From Stentor coeruleus (taxonomy: Eukaryota; Ciliophora; Heterotrichea; Heterotrichida; Stentoridae): a stretch of DNA of 64,000 bases. The stretch's first letter is position 1. Each line of letters opens with the position of its first letter. The DNA is taken from assembly GCA_001970955.1 (NCBI GenBank), contig MPUH01000029.1, forward strand, positions 62,001 through 126,000. The letters run 5' to 3'. Shown here piece by piece: positions 20,590-30,348 of the stretch. A program made the position numbers and the translations under genes. Below the pieces are notes generated by a model that searched no databases, had not been told where the DNA came from, and saw nothing but the letters and a program-made list of their open reading frames with translations.

Positions 20590-20880
20590 ATGGCTAAAAA
20601 GATAATTTAATCCCATATAAAAACTCTTAAAAATTGCATAAATCATGCTCTGGGCCATTTAGTTTGATATTATATAAAAATATGAATCATATAATGGGTT
20701 TGAGTTTTTTTGATAATTTATCATTAACTTTATCGGCTTTTCTCTTACAATATGGTATTTGTGTGTCTCTTGAGTCTATGAATATAACTTTATCAACTTC
20801 CCATTTAGTATATTTACTCCACAAAATATTATGAAGAGTTAATATTGGGAACTGGAATAAATTTTTGAATTGTTTAACTC
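20590..20880 (-). pseudogene. Probable decayed coding fragment
   Basis: On the minus strand an open stretch of about 63 codons (20878-20687) without a usable ATG reads like folded protein: it includes LTLHNILWSKYTKWEVDKV and IFIDSRDTQIPYCKRKAD. After a TGA it resumes in the same frame as FIFLYNIKLNGPEHDLCNF before more stops. No GT-AG pair of 15-16 nt would remove the stops. I do not recognise the family. It could be a relic of a lost gene or an exon of a gene whose other parts I cannot see. Confidence 0.3.
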
Positions 20881-21239
20881 ATAGAATTGAATATTTTAAG
20901 TTAGTTAAATACTTAAGATAGGATGGAATTATGGAATGTGATGAGAATTGGTAAGATGAATTATGGGAAAGGGGAGAATTGATAGATAGGATGATTGATT
21001 AGAGGAATTTTTGTTTTGGAGTTTTTAGATGAGTTTTCTTTTAAATATACCAAAGAGCTTCATCCTATCACTTTTTTTATTATACCAAAAGCATTCCCCT
21101 GTTCTTTTTTTATCATATAGCTCATATAAAGCAAGAAACCACATTAAAATATCTAAAAAGTGTTTAAGTTAATATGAGCATTATTTTTACTATAAGTTCA
21201 GCTTTTTAAGGCATCTTGGTAAGATGTTGAATTATTATT

Positions 21240-21437
21240 TTTCTATACAAAAGCTACAAATTTCCAATAAATACGAAAATTGAAGGCCTCTTAAGATAAA
21301 AAATGCGCTTTTATATTAAAACTAATCAAAATCTTTTAGAATACTCGCTGAAATTACGAGTTCAGAAAATCTTGTTGATAATAACTGCTGGAATTTGCGT
21401 CAACAAAACCATGCTAAAAACAATTTCCTGATGTAAA
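21240..21437 (+). pseudogene. Probable decayed coding fragment
   Basis: A + strand frame with several stops contains protein-like segments: QKLQISNKYEN, RPLKIKNALLY and then SKSFRILAEITSSENLVDNN with CWNLRQQNHAKNNF up to a TAA. Composition differs from the surrounding intergenic DNA. Family not recognised; evidence is only the look of the translation. Confidence 0.22.
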
Positions 21438-22519
21438 GTTCGTTATAAACCAAAATACTTTTCCTAAAGACTTTGGAATTAAAAAAAAAAACACAAAAAT
21501 AAAAATTATAATTTTCTTTATAACTAATCTTACTGATTATATGGTAAAAACTTTCTTCTCTTATACTGAGATGAAAAAACAAATAATAATGTTTGAAAAA
21601 AGTGCATATACCCTTACAATCATTCCTAAACCCTAAACCTATCTTCAAAAACCTTTTAAATCTTTTTTCTTAAAAATTATCCTTACCTCTAAAATTCTTA
21701 TACCCCACTAACACTCTAACTAAATCTCAATATCTATAACTTCCTATAAGTTTTCTTTAACTATTCTTATCATTACTAAAACTAAACATTTTTAGCATTT
21801 CCCAACTATCAAAGCCTAAACCATATCTAGCTTATTAATCTAATGCGTTTTATCATAAATCTTTTACTCAACTTCTTCTACTCACATCAAAATCTTCACT
21901 CATCTCTTATTATTATTCAAAATACCAGCCTATCCTTTTCATCAATTTTCCTCAAACAATTTCATCCTATCTTCCTAATAACCTATACAATTTATACAAA
22001 AAGCCTTAAAAAAATATACACAACTTATCGAAATCATATGCCTTCCAAATTCTAAATATTAAGTCATATCGAATCAGCGGCAAATTTTTCAGTTGCTCAA
22101 GTTGGGAGGATTATGAAAATCTATTTCATAATTTTTAACCTTAAAAGCTTATAAATCATCTAATATCAGAATAAAATCATATCATCAAGCTTGTCTTTTA
22201 TAATTAATAGTATTAACTTGATGTTTTGAAATATTTAGATAAATAATTTACATATAAAATCTTCAACAGTTTATAGTTTTTGGTATAAAAATATTAGTTT
22301 AAGGTTTTGAAAAATCAAGTTTTTTTCTTTAAGTTAATTTGGAGTAAGTCTTTTTTTCCTTTTGATATGCAAATACTAACTTTATGAAGTGAATTTTGAA
22401 TATTAGGTCTAATAAAAACCTTATAATAAAGGTTTAATGGCTTTATATGTAGAGAAAATTACTATTTTTTTTTCGAGCTTTTTCTTATAGATGGATATGA
22501 GTTTTTAAGAGTTATTATT

Positions 22520-22987
22520 ATGTTGAATATTTTTATAAATAATATATCAATGGAAGCTCACGCTTGCCATGTTTCTGGCTGTTTTAAAGTATACAAGAGT
22601 AAGGCAAATCTTAAAAGACATATTGAAGCTATACATGCAGAGACAAAAAAATATCAATGTAATCAATGCTCTAAAGTGCTATCGTCGAAGCAGAATCTTA
22701 AAGAGCACAAATTCATCCACTCAAAAGAACTCCCTTATGTTTGCAAAGAAATCGGCTGCGGATTGAGATTTAGACATGGGAGTCAGTATTCAGCTCACAA
22801 ACGTATTCACAGTATTATAAAGAGCATCCTTGAAGATCCCAATAAAGGAAAAGAATTGAAAATTTTTGATATTCCTATGTCCCTTTTGGATGAAAAAATT
22901 TCTGACCTACTCTCGAATCAGATATATGATGAAATAAATCTACCATTAATTGAGATGAGGCAATCGTATATATTGCCAACTATTTAG
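22520..22987 (+). CDS. C2H2 zinc-finger protein, three fingers
   Basis: Small nuclear-type protein with three C2H2 fingers: CHVSGCFKVYKSKANLKRH-x4-H, CNQCSKVLSSKQNLKEH-x3-H and CKEIGCGLRFRHGSQYSAH-x3-H, joined by TFIIIA-like linkers, so DNA or RNA binding is expected. The frame opens at 22520 but the in-frame ATG at 22550 (MEAHACHV), just before the first finger and in an A-rich context, may be the true start. The C-terminal 55 residues are helical and acidic with no known domain. The spacing (CX4C in fingers 1 and 3, CX2C in finger 2) resembles TFIIIA/ZAP-type fingers; target unknown. Confidence 0.85.
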   Translation: MLNIFINNISMEAHACHVSGCFKVYKSKANLKRHIEAIHAETKKYQCNQCSKVLSSKQNLKEHKFIHSKELPYVCKEIGCGLRFRHGSQYSAHKRIHSIIKSILEDPNKGKELKIFDIPMSLLDEKISDLLSNQIYDEINLPLIEMRQSYILPTI

Positions 22988-23518
22988 GATAAGTAATTCC
23001 TCAGAATCTGTTAAAAGCTCATGTTATTTTGTCTTTTCATATCAATGTGAATTTTTCTTAGAAATAGTTCTTGAATTCACATCTTATAAAATTAATAATA
23101 AATAATATATATCATAATTTGTTTATAACACTAACAACCCCTTCATCTTCCTTTAATCACTTTAATGTTTATCCATTAATCTAAAAATCCTATACTAAAA
23201 TGGTTAGCATAAGAATCCATTTTGAATTCCTTACAATAAAAAATCTTTTAATCCTCGATTTTCTACAACTATCGCAAAATCATTCATGCAAACCAAGATA
23301 TTTTCTTATCAATATTGTGTTGATATCATAAAAAACTATACTTTTCATATTAAACCCTATGAATTACGTCTAAATATTTTATGTATTAATTAATGAAAAA
23401 TATGATCTTTCTACAATAACAAGTTCAACAATATAATTATAAGTTTATATTTATTACAAAGTTAGAAAAAATAAACAAAGAAAATATGTTTACTTAGATA
23501 ATAATAAGATTTAAAAGG
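22988..23518. other. Convergent intergenic region
   Basis: 531 bp between converging stops; AT-rich with A/C-rich stretches in the right part. No gene or RNA recognised. Confidence 0.5.
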
Positions 23519-24904
23519 TTATTTGAGTCTTATTTTTCTAGTAAAATTTGAGTATAAAAAGAGTTTTCTATGAAATGTGCTGATCTCTTGGCCTGAGTTT
23601 ATAAGAAAAACTTTGTATGTATAAGGCTCAACTAGTGCTATAACATATTTTTCTTTTATAAAAAGGCTGTTGTTAAGGTCTTTTATGGGTTTTCCGATAA
23701 ATTGGCTGTGAAATACAGTTTCTGAGTCCACATCCCATAATTTCAACCATTTGTCATCACCAAAAGTTACTAGTATTTTTTTATCTTGGGTCATTTGCAT
23801 GAATCTGACCAAATCTGCATGCCCAATAAAAATCTTAACCTGCATTTTTTTCTCTATATCCCAAACCCTTACAGTTTTATCTCTACCGCTTGTTAATATG
23901 AATTTTTTATCATCGTCTAAAGTGATTTTAATAACTTTTCCTAAATGTGGAGTTATAATTTCCGCAAATTTTCTTGTATCAACATCCCATCTTCTAATAT
24001 ATCTACCATTTCCTGTAAAATATAAACTATTATTCCCATAAACAAGACTCTTCATAGCGCTTTCAAAAACCACATTAGTCACAATACTAAGACTACTAAT
24101 ATCCCATAATTTAACACTTTTATCTGTACTCAAAGAAAAAAGGTACTCAGAAGATATGGCTAAAGTTATAACATCTCCATTATGCCCATGTAAAAAATCC
24201 TTTATAAAATACCCATTTTTGTCTATAACAGATATAGTTTTATCCCAACTAGCAGCAAAAATATAATCATTACTTTCACATATAGAAGATATAAAACCAT
24301 GTCTATGTTCAATACTAGTAACCAAACTCATATCGGTTAAATTCCATATTTTTATAAACATTTCTTCAGCTCCCGATATTAAAAAATTGGAGTTTTGCAT
24401 AACATAAATACTCAATATCCCTTTTACATACCCTTTAACTCTTTTTTTCATATTCTTAGATTTAATATCAAAAACTGCTATTATCCCATCATCACCATCA
24501 TCTACACCTCCGGCTATAATTTCTGAACTATCTTGATTCAAAGCTAGACAATATGCTAAAAACTTATACTCAGCAAGAATTTTGTTATCATGAAAATGTC
24601 TGACTACAACTTTTTTATCATGACCAGAAGAGACGATAAAATTTTTTGGGCTTATGATTATAGTTATTACTGCTCCATCATGAGCACCCATTAATTTACC
24701 ATCTAAAGGATTTTGTAAATCCCATTTTTTGATACTACCTTCTTGATGTCCTGATATAAGATGACTACCATTTGGAGATATGCTTAAACATTTTGGATGT
24801 AGAAAATGACATGATAGTTCTATATTGTAATTTTCAGTCAAAATTTGATGTTTAGTTTTCAAGCTGGCTTTAGGCGAGCATAATCTGTCGAGATCTGATT
24901 CCAT
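23519..24904 (-). CDS. WD40-repeat protein, 461 aa
   Basis: Beta-propeller protein built almost wholly from WD40 repeats. At least seven units are visible, ending in motifs such as GSIKKWDL, KFIKIWNL-like MFIKIWNL, DKTISVID, DKSVKLWDI, GRYIRRWDV, DKTVRVWDI and DKWLKLWDV. There is no extra domain beyond a short N-terminal lead (ESDLDRLCSPKASLKTKHQ) and a basic C-terminal tail. Such propellers are scaffolds for protein complexes; the set here does not identify a particular ortholog, and ciliates carry many. It lies 72 bp downstream of the Myb gene on the same strand, the shortest same-strand gap in the window. Confidence 0.9.
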   Translation of the reverse strand: MESDLDRLCSPKASLKTKHQILTENYNIELSCHFLHPKCLSISPNGSHLISGHQEGSIKKWDLQNPLDGKLMGAHDGAVITIIISPKNFIVSSGHDKKVVVRHFHDNKILAEYKFLAYCLALNQDSSEIIAGGVDDGDDGIIAVFDIKSKNMKKRVKGYVKGILSIYVMQNSNFLISGAEEMFIKIWNLTDMSLVTSIEHRHGFISSICESNDYIFAASWDKTISVIDKNGYFIKDFLHGHNGDVITLAISSEYLFSLSTDKSVKLWDISSLSIVTNVVFESAMKSLVYGNNSLYFTGNGRYIRRWDVDTRKFAEIITPHLGKVIKITLDDDKKFILTSGRDKTVRVWDIEKKMQVKIFIGHADLVRFMQMTQDKKILVTFGDDKWLKLWDVDSETVFHSQFIGKPIKDLNNSLFIKEKYVIALVEPYTYKVFLINSGQEISTFHRKLFLYSNFTRKIRLK

Positions 24905-24976
24905 TATTAGTTATGAGTATTTAAAATTATTATTTATTTTATAAGATTTAGGGATAATTTGAAGTTAAATTGTTAT

Positions 24977-25354
24977 TTATACAAAAACATGCACACAACT
25001 AATGATTTGGATTTTTGGAAAAGAAACTCCTTCTCCGTATTGTGTTGACGCATCTTTNACTCCTTCTCCGTATTGTGTTGACGCATCTTTAGTATTTATT
25101 TTTATTTCAGGGATTGAAGGGAGCTTTGCATAATATTCTTTTGCTTGTTGCTTAACTGCTTGCCTAGTGGATTCTCTAAGGAAGTACTTTTGAGCATGGC
25201 TTCTTACTTGTGTAGAGCTTCGGGAGTTTATATGTTTTGAAACTAATCTCCAGTTTCTTCCAAAAAGTTTTATTCCTTCAATAAATGCTGCATGCTCGAT
25301 CTTGTTCCACCTTCCTGTTTTTCCTTCGTTATCTTCAACTTCAAATTGTTTCAT
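24977..25354 (-). CDS. SHAQKYF-class Myb-like DNA-binding protein
   Basis: One Myb/SANT repeat at about residues 12-62: GRWNKIEHAAFIEGIKLFG, NWRLVSKHINSRSSTQVRSH, ending in AQKYF. The SHAQKYF signature defines a family of single-repeat Myb transcription factors known from plants, Dictyostelium and ciliates. The tail is short and polar. The printed 125 aa contain an artificial 11-codon duplication (KDASTQYGEG twice) caused by the N at 25058 with identical 32-nt copies on both sides; the likely true length is 114 aa. Start ATG at the first Met (KQFEVEDNEGKTG) agrees with the position of the domain. Target genes unknown. Confidence 0.85.
   Translation of the reverse strand: MKQFEVEDNEGKTGRWNKIEHAAFIEGIKLFGRNWRLVSKHINSRSSTQVRSHAQKYFLRESTRQAVKQQAKEYYAKLPSIPEIKINTKDASTQYGEGXKDASTQYGEGVSFPKIQIISCVHVFV
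25026..25090. repeat. 32-nt direct duplication around N (assembly join)
   Basis: Identical copies 25026-25057 and 25059-25090 flank the N at 25058. The 33-nt excess keeps the Myb frame open. Same kind of unmerged overlap as at the other N bases. Confidence 0.85.
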
Positions 25355-25929
25355 TATAAAGATACATAAATCTTAAGATACTTGTGAACATTAAAAGATA
25401 TAAAATATTAATAAATGGGTATGAAGATTTGGTTAAAGATATTTGCGAAAACTTCAAATGAGGAAAATCGAATATGGCATTTTTGCTATAAATATCATAA
25501 TCAAACTAAAAAAAATATCAAAACCCTAGTTCAATATCCAAAACTTATATAATACCCAACTAAAATTATCTTTACTGATACAAAATCTAATCAGAACCTT
25601 TAAAAAATCATATATTCCTAATACTTAAAATCAGTATTTTTCTATTCTCCTATTTTCTTAATAATCTTAATATAACAAACTATAAAAAAGTCAAATTTAC
25701 ACAAATCCAGCCGTCTACTATCCCAAAAAAAAGTTTCCAAAATTTTTCCATCATTAAAAACCCCTTCAAAAATCCATCTTATCATTATTCTAGTACTCAT
25801 ATCATATTCTCTCACACAAAATCCTTCTCTAAATCTTCAGCCCATACATCAAAATTCACATATTTTCATTCAAAACTATAAAAATATCATATCCACAATT
25901 ATTTTTTTACATTAATAATAATTAACCTT
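25355..25929. promoter_or_regulatory. Divergent intergenic region, Myb / ArfGAP
   Basis: 575 bp; G-containing for the first ~110 bp beside the Myb start and then strongly A/C-rich up to the ArfGAP start, a clear example of the strand-skew switch. No gene seen. Confidence 0.5.
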
Positions 25930-26793
25930 ATGACCCAAACAATGGATGCAGAACAAATCCTAAAAGACCTCAAAAGCATACCAGAAAACAACTATTGCTT
26001 TGATTGTGGCAATGAAGATTCAGACTGGAGCTCGATAAACAATGGGATTTTCCTCTGTACTATGTGTTCAGAATTCCATAGAGGACTTGGGGTAAATATT
26101 AGCTTTATAAGATCAGTGTCTATTGATACATGGCAAGATAAGCAACTTAAGCTCTTACAAGTTGGAGGAAACTTGGCGCTTAAAGAGTTTTTTTCTTTGT
26201 ATGGACTTAATGAACAAGAAATATCAATAAAATACAAGACTAAAGCTGCGGATTACTATAGAGAAATGCTTAGAATCAAAGCGGAAGACCAGGAATTTAA
26301 TAAGGAAGCACCTGATGTTGAGACAGGAGTTGAAATCATAGAGGAAACAAAAAACTTTGTCGAACCAGGGCACTTGGATGAAAAAAACCTGCCAATAAAA
26401 GTAATCATAGAAGACTTATGGGTAAAATATAAAGAGAAAGCTATAGAATCATTTAAAACCCTAAGTCAGAAAATCAAAGACCTGACCTTTGACGAAGTCA
26501 AAGAAAAAACCAAAGAAGGCATAAAAGATTTAGGGCATAAAATCGAAACTTTTAACTTTAAAGAAACTTATGAGCATTTACGAAACAAATCAGAAGAAGT
26601 TTACGACAGTATAAAAGAAAGCACTAAAAATACTTATGAAACTTCAAAGGAAAAAATTGAAAATTCTAAAAATTCAGTAAAGGAAATACTTGAAAAATCA
26701 AAAGAAAAGATAATAGAAACATATGAAAGTTCAAAAGAAAAAATACTCGATAAATACAATTCGACTATAGGTAAAAGTTTGGAAGCTAAATAG
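25930..26793 (+). CDS. ArfGAP-domain protein with repetitive amphipathic tail
   Basis: GTPase-activating protein for Arf GTPases, acting in COPI coat and Golgi/endosome traffic. The ArfGAP zinc finger is at about residues 8-120: C23-x2-C26-x16-C43-x2-C46 followed by HRGLGVNISFIRS, where Arg51 is the catalytic arginine; it is most like the ArfGAP1 class. From about 145 to the end (287) the sequence is a string of Lys/Glu-rich amphipathic helices with quasi-11-residue periods (KEKTKEGIKDLGHKIE, DSIKESTKNTYETSKEKIE, EILEKSKEKIIETYESSKEK), resembling lipid-binding 11-mer repeat proteins. Two close ATGs (residues 1 and 5) are possible starts. Ends 23 bp from the stop of the convergent EF-hand gene. 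Confidence 0.9.
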   Translation: MTQTMDAEQILKDLKSIPENNYCFDCGNEDSDWSSINNGIFLCTMCSEFHRGLGVNISFIRSVSIDTWQDKQLKLLQVGGNLALKEFFSLYGLNEQEISIKYKTKAADYYREMLRIKAEDQEFNKEAPDVETGVEIIEETKNFVEPGHLDEKNLPIKVIIEDLWVKYKEKAIESFKTLSQKIKDLTFDEVKEKTKEGIKDLGHKIETFNFKETYEHLRNKSEEVYDSIKESTKNTYETSKEKIENSKNSVKEILEKSKEKIIETYESSKEKILDKYNSTIGKSLEAK

Positions 26794-26816
26794 TAATAAT
26801 TAAGGTTTTTATAAGT

Positions 26817-27107
26817 TTATAAGTCAATTGAACTCATAAAAATACGTTTTATTAGATATTTGAATTCACTATATGTTAGATAACCATCACGGTCTTGATC
26901 AAATTCTTTCATTATGTCACGGATTTCTGATATTGTTGGAGGCTTCCAGCTGGATTCTTGACATACAAATTTTAGAAGCTGGAAAAGCTCTTCGGTACTG
27001 ATTTTATCGGAATTTCTACTGTCGTATTGATCAAAGAGTCCTTTTACTATACAATGGAGTTTGATTTCATCAGAGACTATGTCTTTGATAACATTTTTTG
27101 TGTCCAT
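26817..27107 (-). CDS. Small EF-hand protein, 96 aa
   Basis: Half-calmodulin-sized protein. The second loop, DQDRDGYLTYSE, is canonical and should bind calcium; the first, DSRNSDKISTEE, keeps Asp1, Asp6 and Glu12 but lacks the central Gly and is probably weak. Helices around both are as expected (MKEFDQDRDG, KYLIKRIF). It resembles half of a centrin/calmodulin-like protein, and ciliates have many short relatives. Convergent with the ArfGAP gene, with stops 23 bp apart. No signal or membrane segment. Confidence 0.8.
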   Translation of the reverse strand: MDTKNVIKDIVSDEIKLHCIVKGLFDQYDSRNSDKISTEELFQLLKFVCQESSWKPPTISEIRDIMKEFDQDRDGYLTYSEFKYLIKRIFMSSIDL

Positions 27108-27884
27108 TTAGATATTGTATTTTAATGTGTATATGAAAATGCGAAGATTTTGGTTTTTTAGAATTGGATTATATGATAAGATTAAGATAAGGATTTTTAT
27201 GGATTTGGATATTATTTATGATAATTTTTAAATGAGTTTTGGTAGTTGTGAGGATTTTTTGTAGGTTTTAATAAGAAATAGTTTTATGGATTGTTGGATG
27301 TTTTATGGGTTTTTATAGGATTGGCTTGAAATTAAGCTTTTGTTTGTTTTTGTAGAAATCAGGAATTAAATTGGGTTTTTTGATAATGAGGATATTGAGA
27401 TGTGGCTATGTAGATGGCAGTATTAATAAAATCAGGTATGAAAATTTATTTATGGATTATTTTATGATTATATGGAAAAAATATTATAGTGCACTTGATT
27501 ATCTGAAGATAAGCTATTGAATTAGTTTTGAAATATTAGAATACATGAATTTTGATAGTTTTTTAACATAAAACGAAAAATACAGCAATTATCCTCACAA
27601 ATATTCTCTTTAAATCACTTCACTACCTCAAATTCCTCAATAAAAAAATTCAAACCAAAAAACTCAGAATTAAATTTCCCAACAATTTCTACAACATCTC
27701 AAAAAAAAATCCTATCAAAAATCCAAAAAGCTGTAAATTTTCTCTAAATAATCTAATATAAGCATTAACTTAATCAAATAATCTCTAATATAATCTACAA
27801 ACAATTTCATATCATAATCCATATCATGTTTAATAAATATATATGGATGCTGAGATTTCATAAAAAATCATACAAATAATAATT
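27108..27884. promoter_or_regulatory. Divergent intergenic region with sharp strand-skew switch
   Basis: 777 bp between divergent starts. 27108-27430 is G/T-rich with almost no C; about 27570-27740 is A/C-rich with almost no G. The switch lies near 27550. No open frame of interest. Confidence 0.55.
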
Positions 27885-28349
27885 ATGTCAACACTTAGTT
27901 TTACTAAAAGGTTCAAAAACAAAATAGATAAACTTGGTAGGGATGGGTTTGTATATCTTAATGCTTCAAATCCTATTGACAAATCAGATATCCCTGCAAG
28001 GAAAATCCATCAACCTTTTCTAAGACTGTTACCGTCTAATAGCAAAGTTTTGATTACGCAGAAGGTTATCAAAGAGGATAATTCTGTAGAAGGTAAGTCG
28101 ATTAACTTTAGAAGTGTTACTCCGGATAATGCACTACCACAGATAAGAGTGTCTCCTATTAGAAATAAAGAAAAAATTTCAAAGTCGAAATCTCCAGTTT
28201 ATGTTCGAGAAGGGATTATTTACAATGAGACAGAGCATATTGACACATCGATTTCATGTCCTAAACTTCCTAAAATTATTCCTCCCCAGTATAGCATTCG
28301 AGACCATATCAGACGTAAACTTAAACTCACAATGAAAAAATACTTTTAA
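27885..28349 (+). CDS. Unrecognised basic protein, 154 aa
   Basis: Open frame from ATG in the context AATTATG to TAA. Highly basic with short hydrophobic patches (GRDGFVYLNASNPID; KIHQPFLRLLPS) and a Lys/Arg-rich C-terminus (IRRKLKLTMKKYF). No family recognised, no membrane segment. The strongly A/C-rich upstream DNA supports the call. Several other small basic proteins in this window (687, 1367, 38923, 39543) share this general make-up and could be cortical or microtubule-associated, but that is conjecture. Confidence 0.55.
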   Translation: MSTLSFTKRFKNKIDKLGRDGFVYLNASNPIDKSDIPARKIHQPFLRLLPSNSKVLITQKVIKEDNSVEGKSINFRSVTPDNALPQIRVSPIRNKEKISKSKSPVYVREGIIYNETEHIDTSISCPKLPKIIPPQYSIRDHIRRKLKLTMKKYF

Positions 28350-28786
28350 TGTTTAGAGAATTGATTTAAATCTCTATGGTTTAAGTTATTAAAAAATAAG
28401 CAGTTTTGAAATTTTGTAGTTTTAATATTATCCTACGTCATGCTAAAGAATAGTTTTAATGATATTTTTTGATATGATAGGTTTTTATTATATAGTTACA
28501 GATAGGGCTTTTTATAGTAGTTAAACTTTTTATGCTTTTTATAGATAAAAGATATCTTCATGTATGATTTATATCTTTTTTTATATATATATCAAAAATT
28601 TTTTTGATATGTTTTGACGGTTTTATACTGAAGATTTTTATAAAGATAATAGTTTTAATATAGTATTTCAGACTAAAAAACATTATTTCTAAGGTCTTAG
28701 CTAAAACTGGATTTTTCTGTTTATTTCCGCTATTTCAATTATTATATAAAAAAACTATCATACTTAGACAAATTATAGGTAAAATA
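28350..28786. other. Convergent intergenic region
   Basis: 437 bp between converging stops, very T-rich, with an AT dinucleotide stretch near 28582-28600 and the near-palindrome ATATCAAAAATTTTTTTGATAT just after it. No gene seen. Confidence 0.5.
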
Positions 28787-29569
28787 TTATTCTATTGCTT
28801 GTCTACACAACGGACACACAGAGTTAATTTTAATCCAATCCTTCAAACATGATTCATGAAACACATGTCTGCTTCCACATTTCAAATAAATCACTAGATC
28901 GCTTTCTTTAAATCTATCAGCACATATAACACAATCCTCTTGAGGTATACTAGGATTACTTCTATAAGCTGTAGATTGTAGTTTATTAATAACAGCTTCA
29001 GTAGCTGGTCGTTGCTGATTTGGTGCAGTTCTTATAAGTATTAATATTAACACTTGTATGCAAAGAATAGTAAAACATAGTAAAACACAAGGACTGAAGA
29101 AATAAAAGTACCCAAAAATAAGCAATACAAATGTTAAAGTAGTTACATTTGGGTTATCTACTTCACAGTTATTACAAGAATAGTATATGATATTTCCATA
29201 AATACTCATTATAAAATATATCCTGTATAAAAATTACATTCGCCCAATATTCAGCGCTATTAATATTGTACTATTTAGCTGCCTTCCTCTAAATTTGATA
29301 AAAAAACCATATAGAATCATTGAGTCTACTATAATAAACCAATAAATAACTCTATGTAAAGGTTTTTCCATAGGTTCAGGATATGTGATATAGATATAAA
29401 CACAGATTGGGATTTTCAATATGTAATATATGCAAGACAGTAATATTATGCCAAGGTTTTCATCTGCAGCATTAAATGCAGATTGGAAAGCTATGGTACG
29501 CATAGTATTTAGGTTCCTTTCTTCGATTAATTCGGCTTCCGGGGAGATTTCCTGCTTGCTTTCTTCCAT
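28787..29569 (-). CDS. Multi-TM RING-H2 ubiquitin ligase, one 15-nt intron
   Basis: Two same-frame minus-strand segments are one gene. Exon 1 runs 29569-29238, exon 2 29222-28787; the 15-nt intron 29237-29223 reads GTAATTTTTATACAG and contains the stop that otherwise separates them. Splicing gives 255 aa. The start is the ATG at 29569 (MEESKQEISPEAE, context CTATAAATATG). Four or five hydrophobic segments follow (LGIILLSCIYYILKIPICVY; VIYWFIIVDSMILYGFFI; TLTFVLLIFGYFYFFSPCVL; LLCFTILCIQVLILILI), then a C-terminal RING-H2: CVIC, CGSRHVFHESC, CPLC. It is the plan of membrane-anchored E3 ligases of plants and protists. Expected to sit in an internal membrane with the RING in the cytosol; substrate unknown. 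Confidence 0.85.
29223..29237 (-). other. 15-nt intron in RING gene
   Basis: GTAATTTTTATACAG, GT-AG, carries an in-frame TAA formed with the upstream base. Removing it restores a continuous reading frame joining TM segments to the RING finger. Near-identical to the intron at 36978-36992. Confidence 0.85.
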
Positions 29570-29955
29570 ATTTATAGTCGAAGTTATGAAGAAATATACA
29601 AGCTTAGGGTAAGTTTTGTATGATATTAGATTTTTTATATTGTGGATTATTGTGTAAGATTTTATAGTTTGGAAATACAAATAGCTTATTATCTAAGTAG
29701 TTTAATATTTACTTTAACAATTTTTATCATATCTATATGCTTATAGAAGAGTTTTAAATCTATAAGATTGTTTTGCTTTGATTATATCTTAAACTATGAT
29801 AAAATTCTCTTGACTAAAAAATTCTACCTTTATTTTTGATAATATCATCATCAACTTTCCTTAAACATAAAATTTTATACAAAAGCCTTATCTATCTAAA
29901 TCTTATAAATAAAATATCAATTCTATGACATAGACTTTTAAATGTCCAAGGTCAA
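29570..29955. promoter_or_regulatory. Divergent intergenic region, RING / NDUFA8-like
   Basis: 386 bp. A frame continuing upstream of the RING-gene ATG exists (to 29680) but has no ATG and is intergenic in composition. Right part is A/C-richer, in line with the + gene start. Confidence 0.5.
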
Positions 29956-30348
29956 ATGGATATAAATATGTATACGCCCACTGATGAGCTTATGCTGCAT
30001 TCCCAACGTGCTTTCGACATATGCCGTGACCAAGTCTATAACTATGAAGATTGCCGCCAGTTGGACTATTCTGGTGTTCCAAACCCATCTTTATGTTCTA
30101 AAGAAACCTATGATCTTATGAGCTGTTATAACAAAGCAGAAGAAACTGAGCCTATATGCATGCATGCTTTCAGGAAATACAAAGAATGCTCTTTTCAATA
30201 TTCAGGGAACTTGGTTCATTGTGAAAAGGAAATGCATGAGTTTAATCTTTGTCAAGAAAAGCCTAAATGGTATGCTGAAAATGTGTATGAAGAAAGTTCA
30301 AAAAACTTTCCATTATATTCATCGGTATGGAAACGACCTTTCGTTTAG
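29956..30348 (+). CDS. NDUFA8: NDUFA8-like complex I subunit (quadruple CX9C)
   Basis: 130 aa with four CX9C motifs: C23-C33, C47-C57, C68-C78 and C89-C99, which make two coiled-coil-helix-coiled-coil-helix (CHCH) folds. Among CHCH proteins this two-fold, four-motif layout at this length is that of NDUFA8 (PGIV), a supernumerary subunit of mitochondrial respiratory complex I facing the intermembrane space, imported and oxidised by the MIA40 relay. No cleavable presequence is visible, as expected. The C-terminal part (PKWYAENVYEESSKNF) is polar. Other twin-CX9C proteins are possible, but few carry four motifs. Start ATG at 29956; a second Met follows at residue 5. Confidence 0.85.
   Translation: MDINMYTPTDELMLHSQRAFDICRDQVYNYEDCRQLDYSGVPNPSLCSKETYDLMSCYNKAEETEPICMHAFRKYKECSFQYSGNLVHCEKEMHEFNLCQEKPKWYAENVYEESSKNFPLYSSVWKRPFV

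Larger units (their letters stand above)
19528..22519. other. Gene-poor 3-kb region
   Basis: No intact gene found. 19528-19980 is G/T-rich (5' flank of the minus EF-hand gene); 19990-20270 is A/C-rich; 20590-20890 and 21240-21440 contain protein-like fragments with stops (listed separately); 21640-22060 is A/C-rich, with a chance open frame at 21843-22055 of skewed composition. The region also includes the duplicated block around the N at 19790. Confidence 0.5.

Noticed and set aside
20634-20834. 66-codon + strand frame
   Set aside because: Antisense to the more protein-like minus-strand reading of the same DNA; hydrophobic low-information translation.
21843-22055. 70-codon + strand frame in the gene-poor region
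   Set aside because: Skewed A/C-rich composition, no recognisable protein features, same look as other chance frames in 5' flanks.
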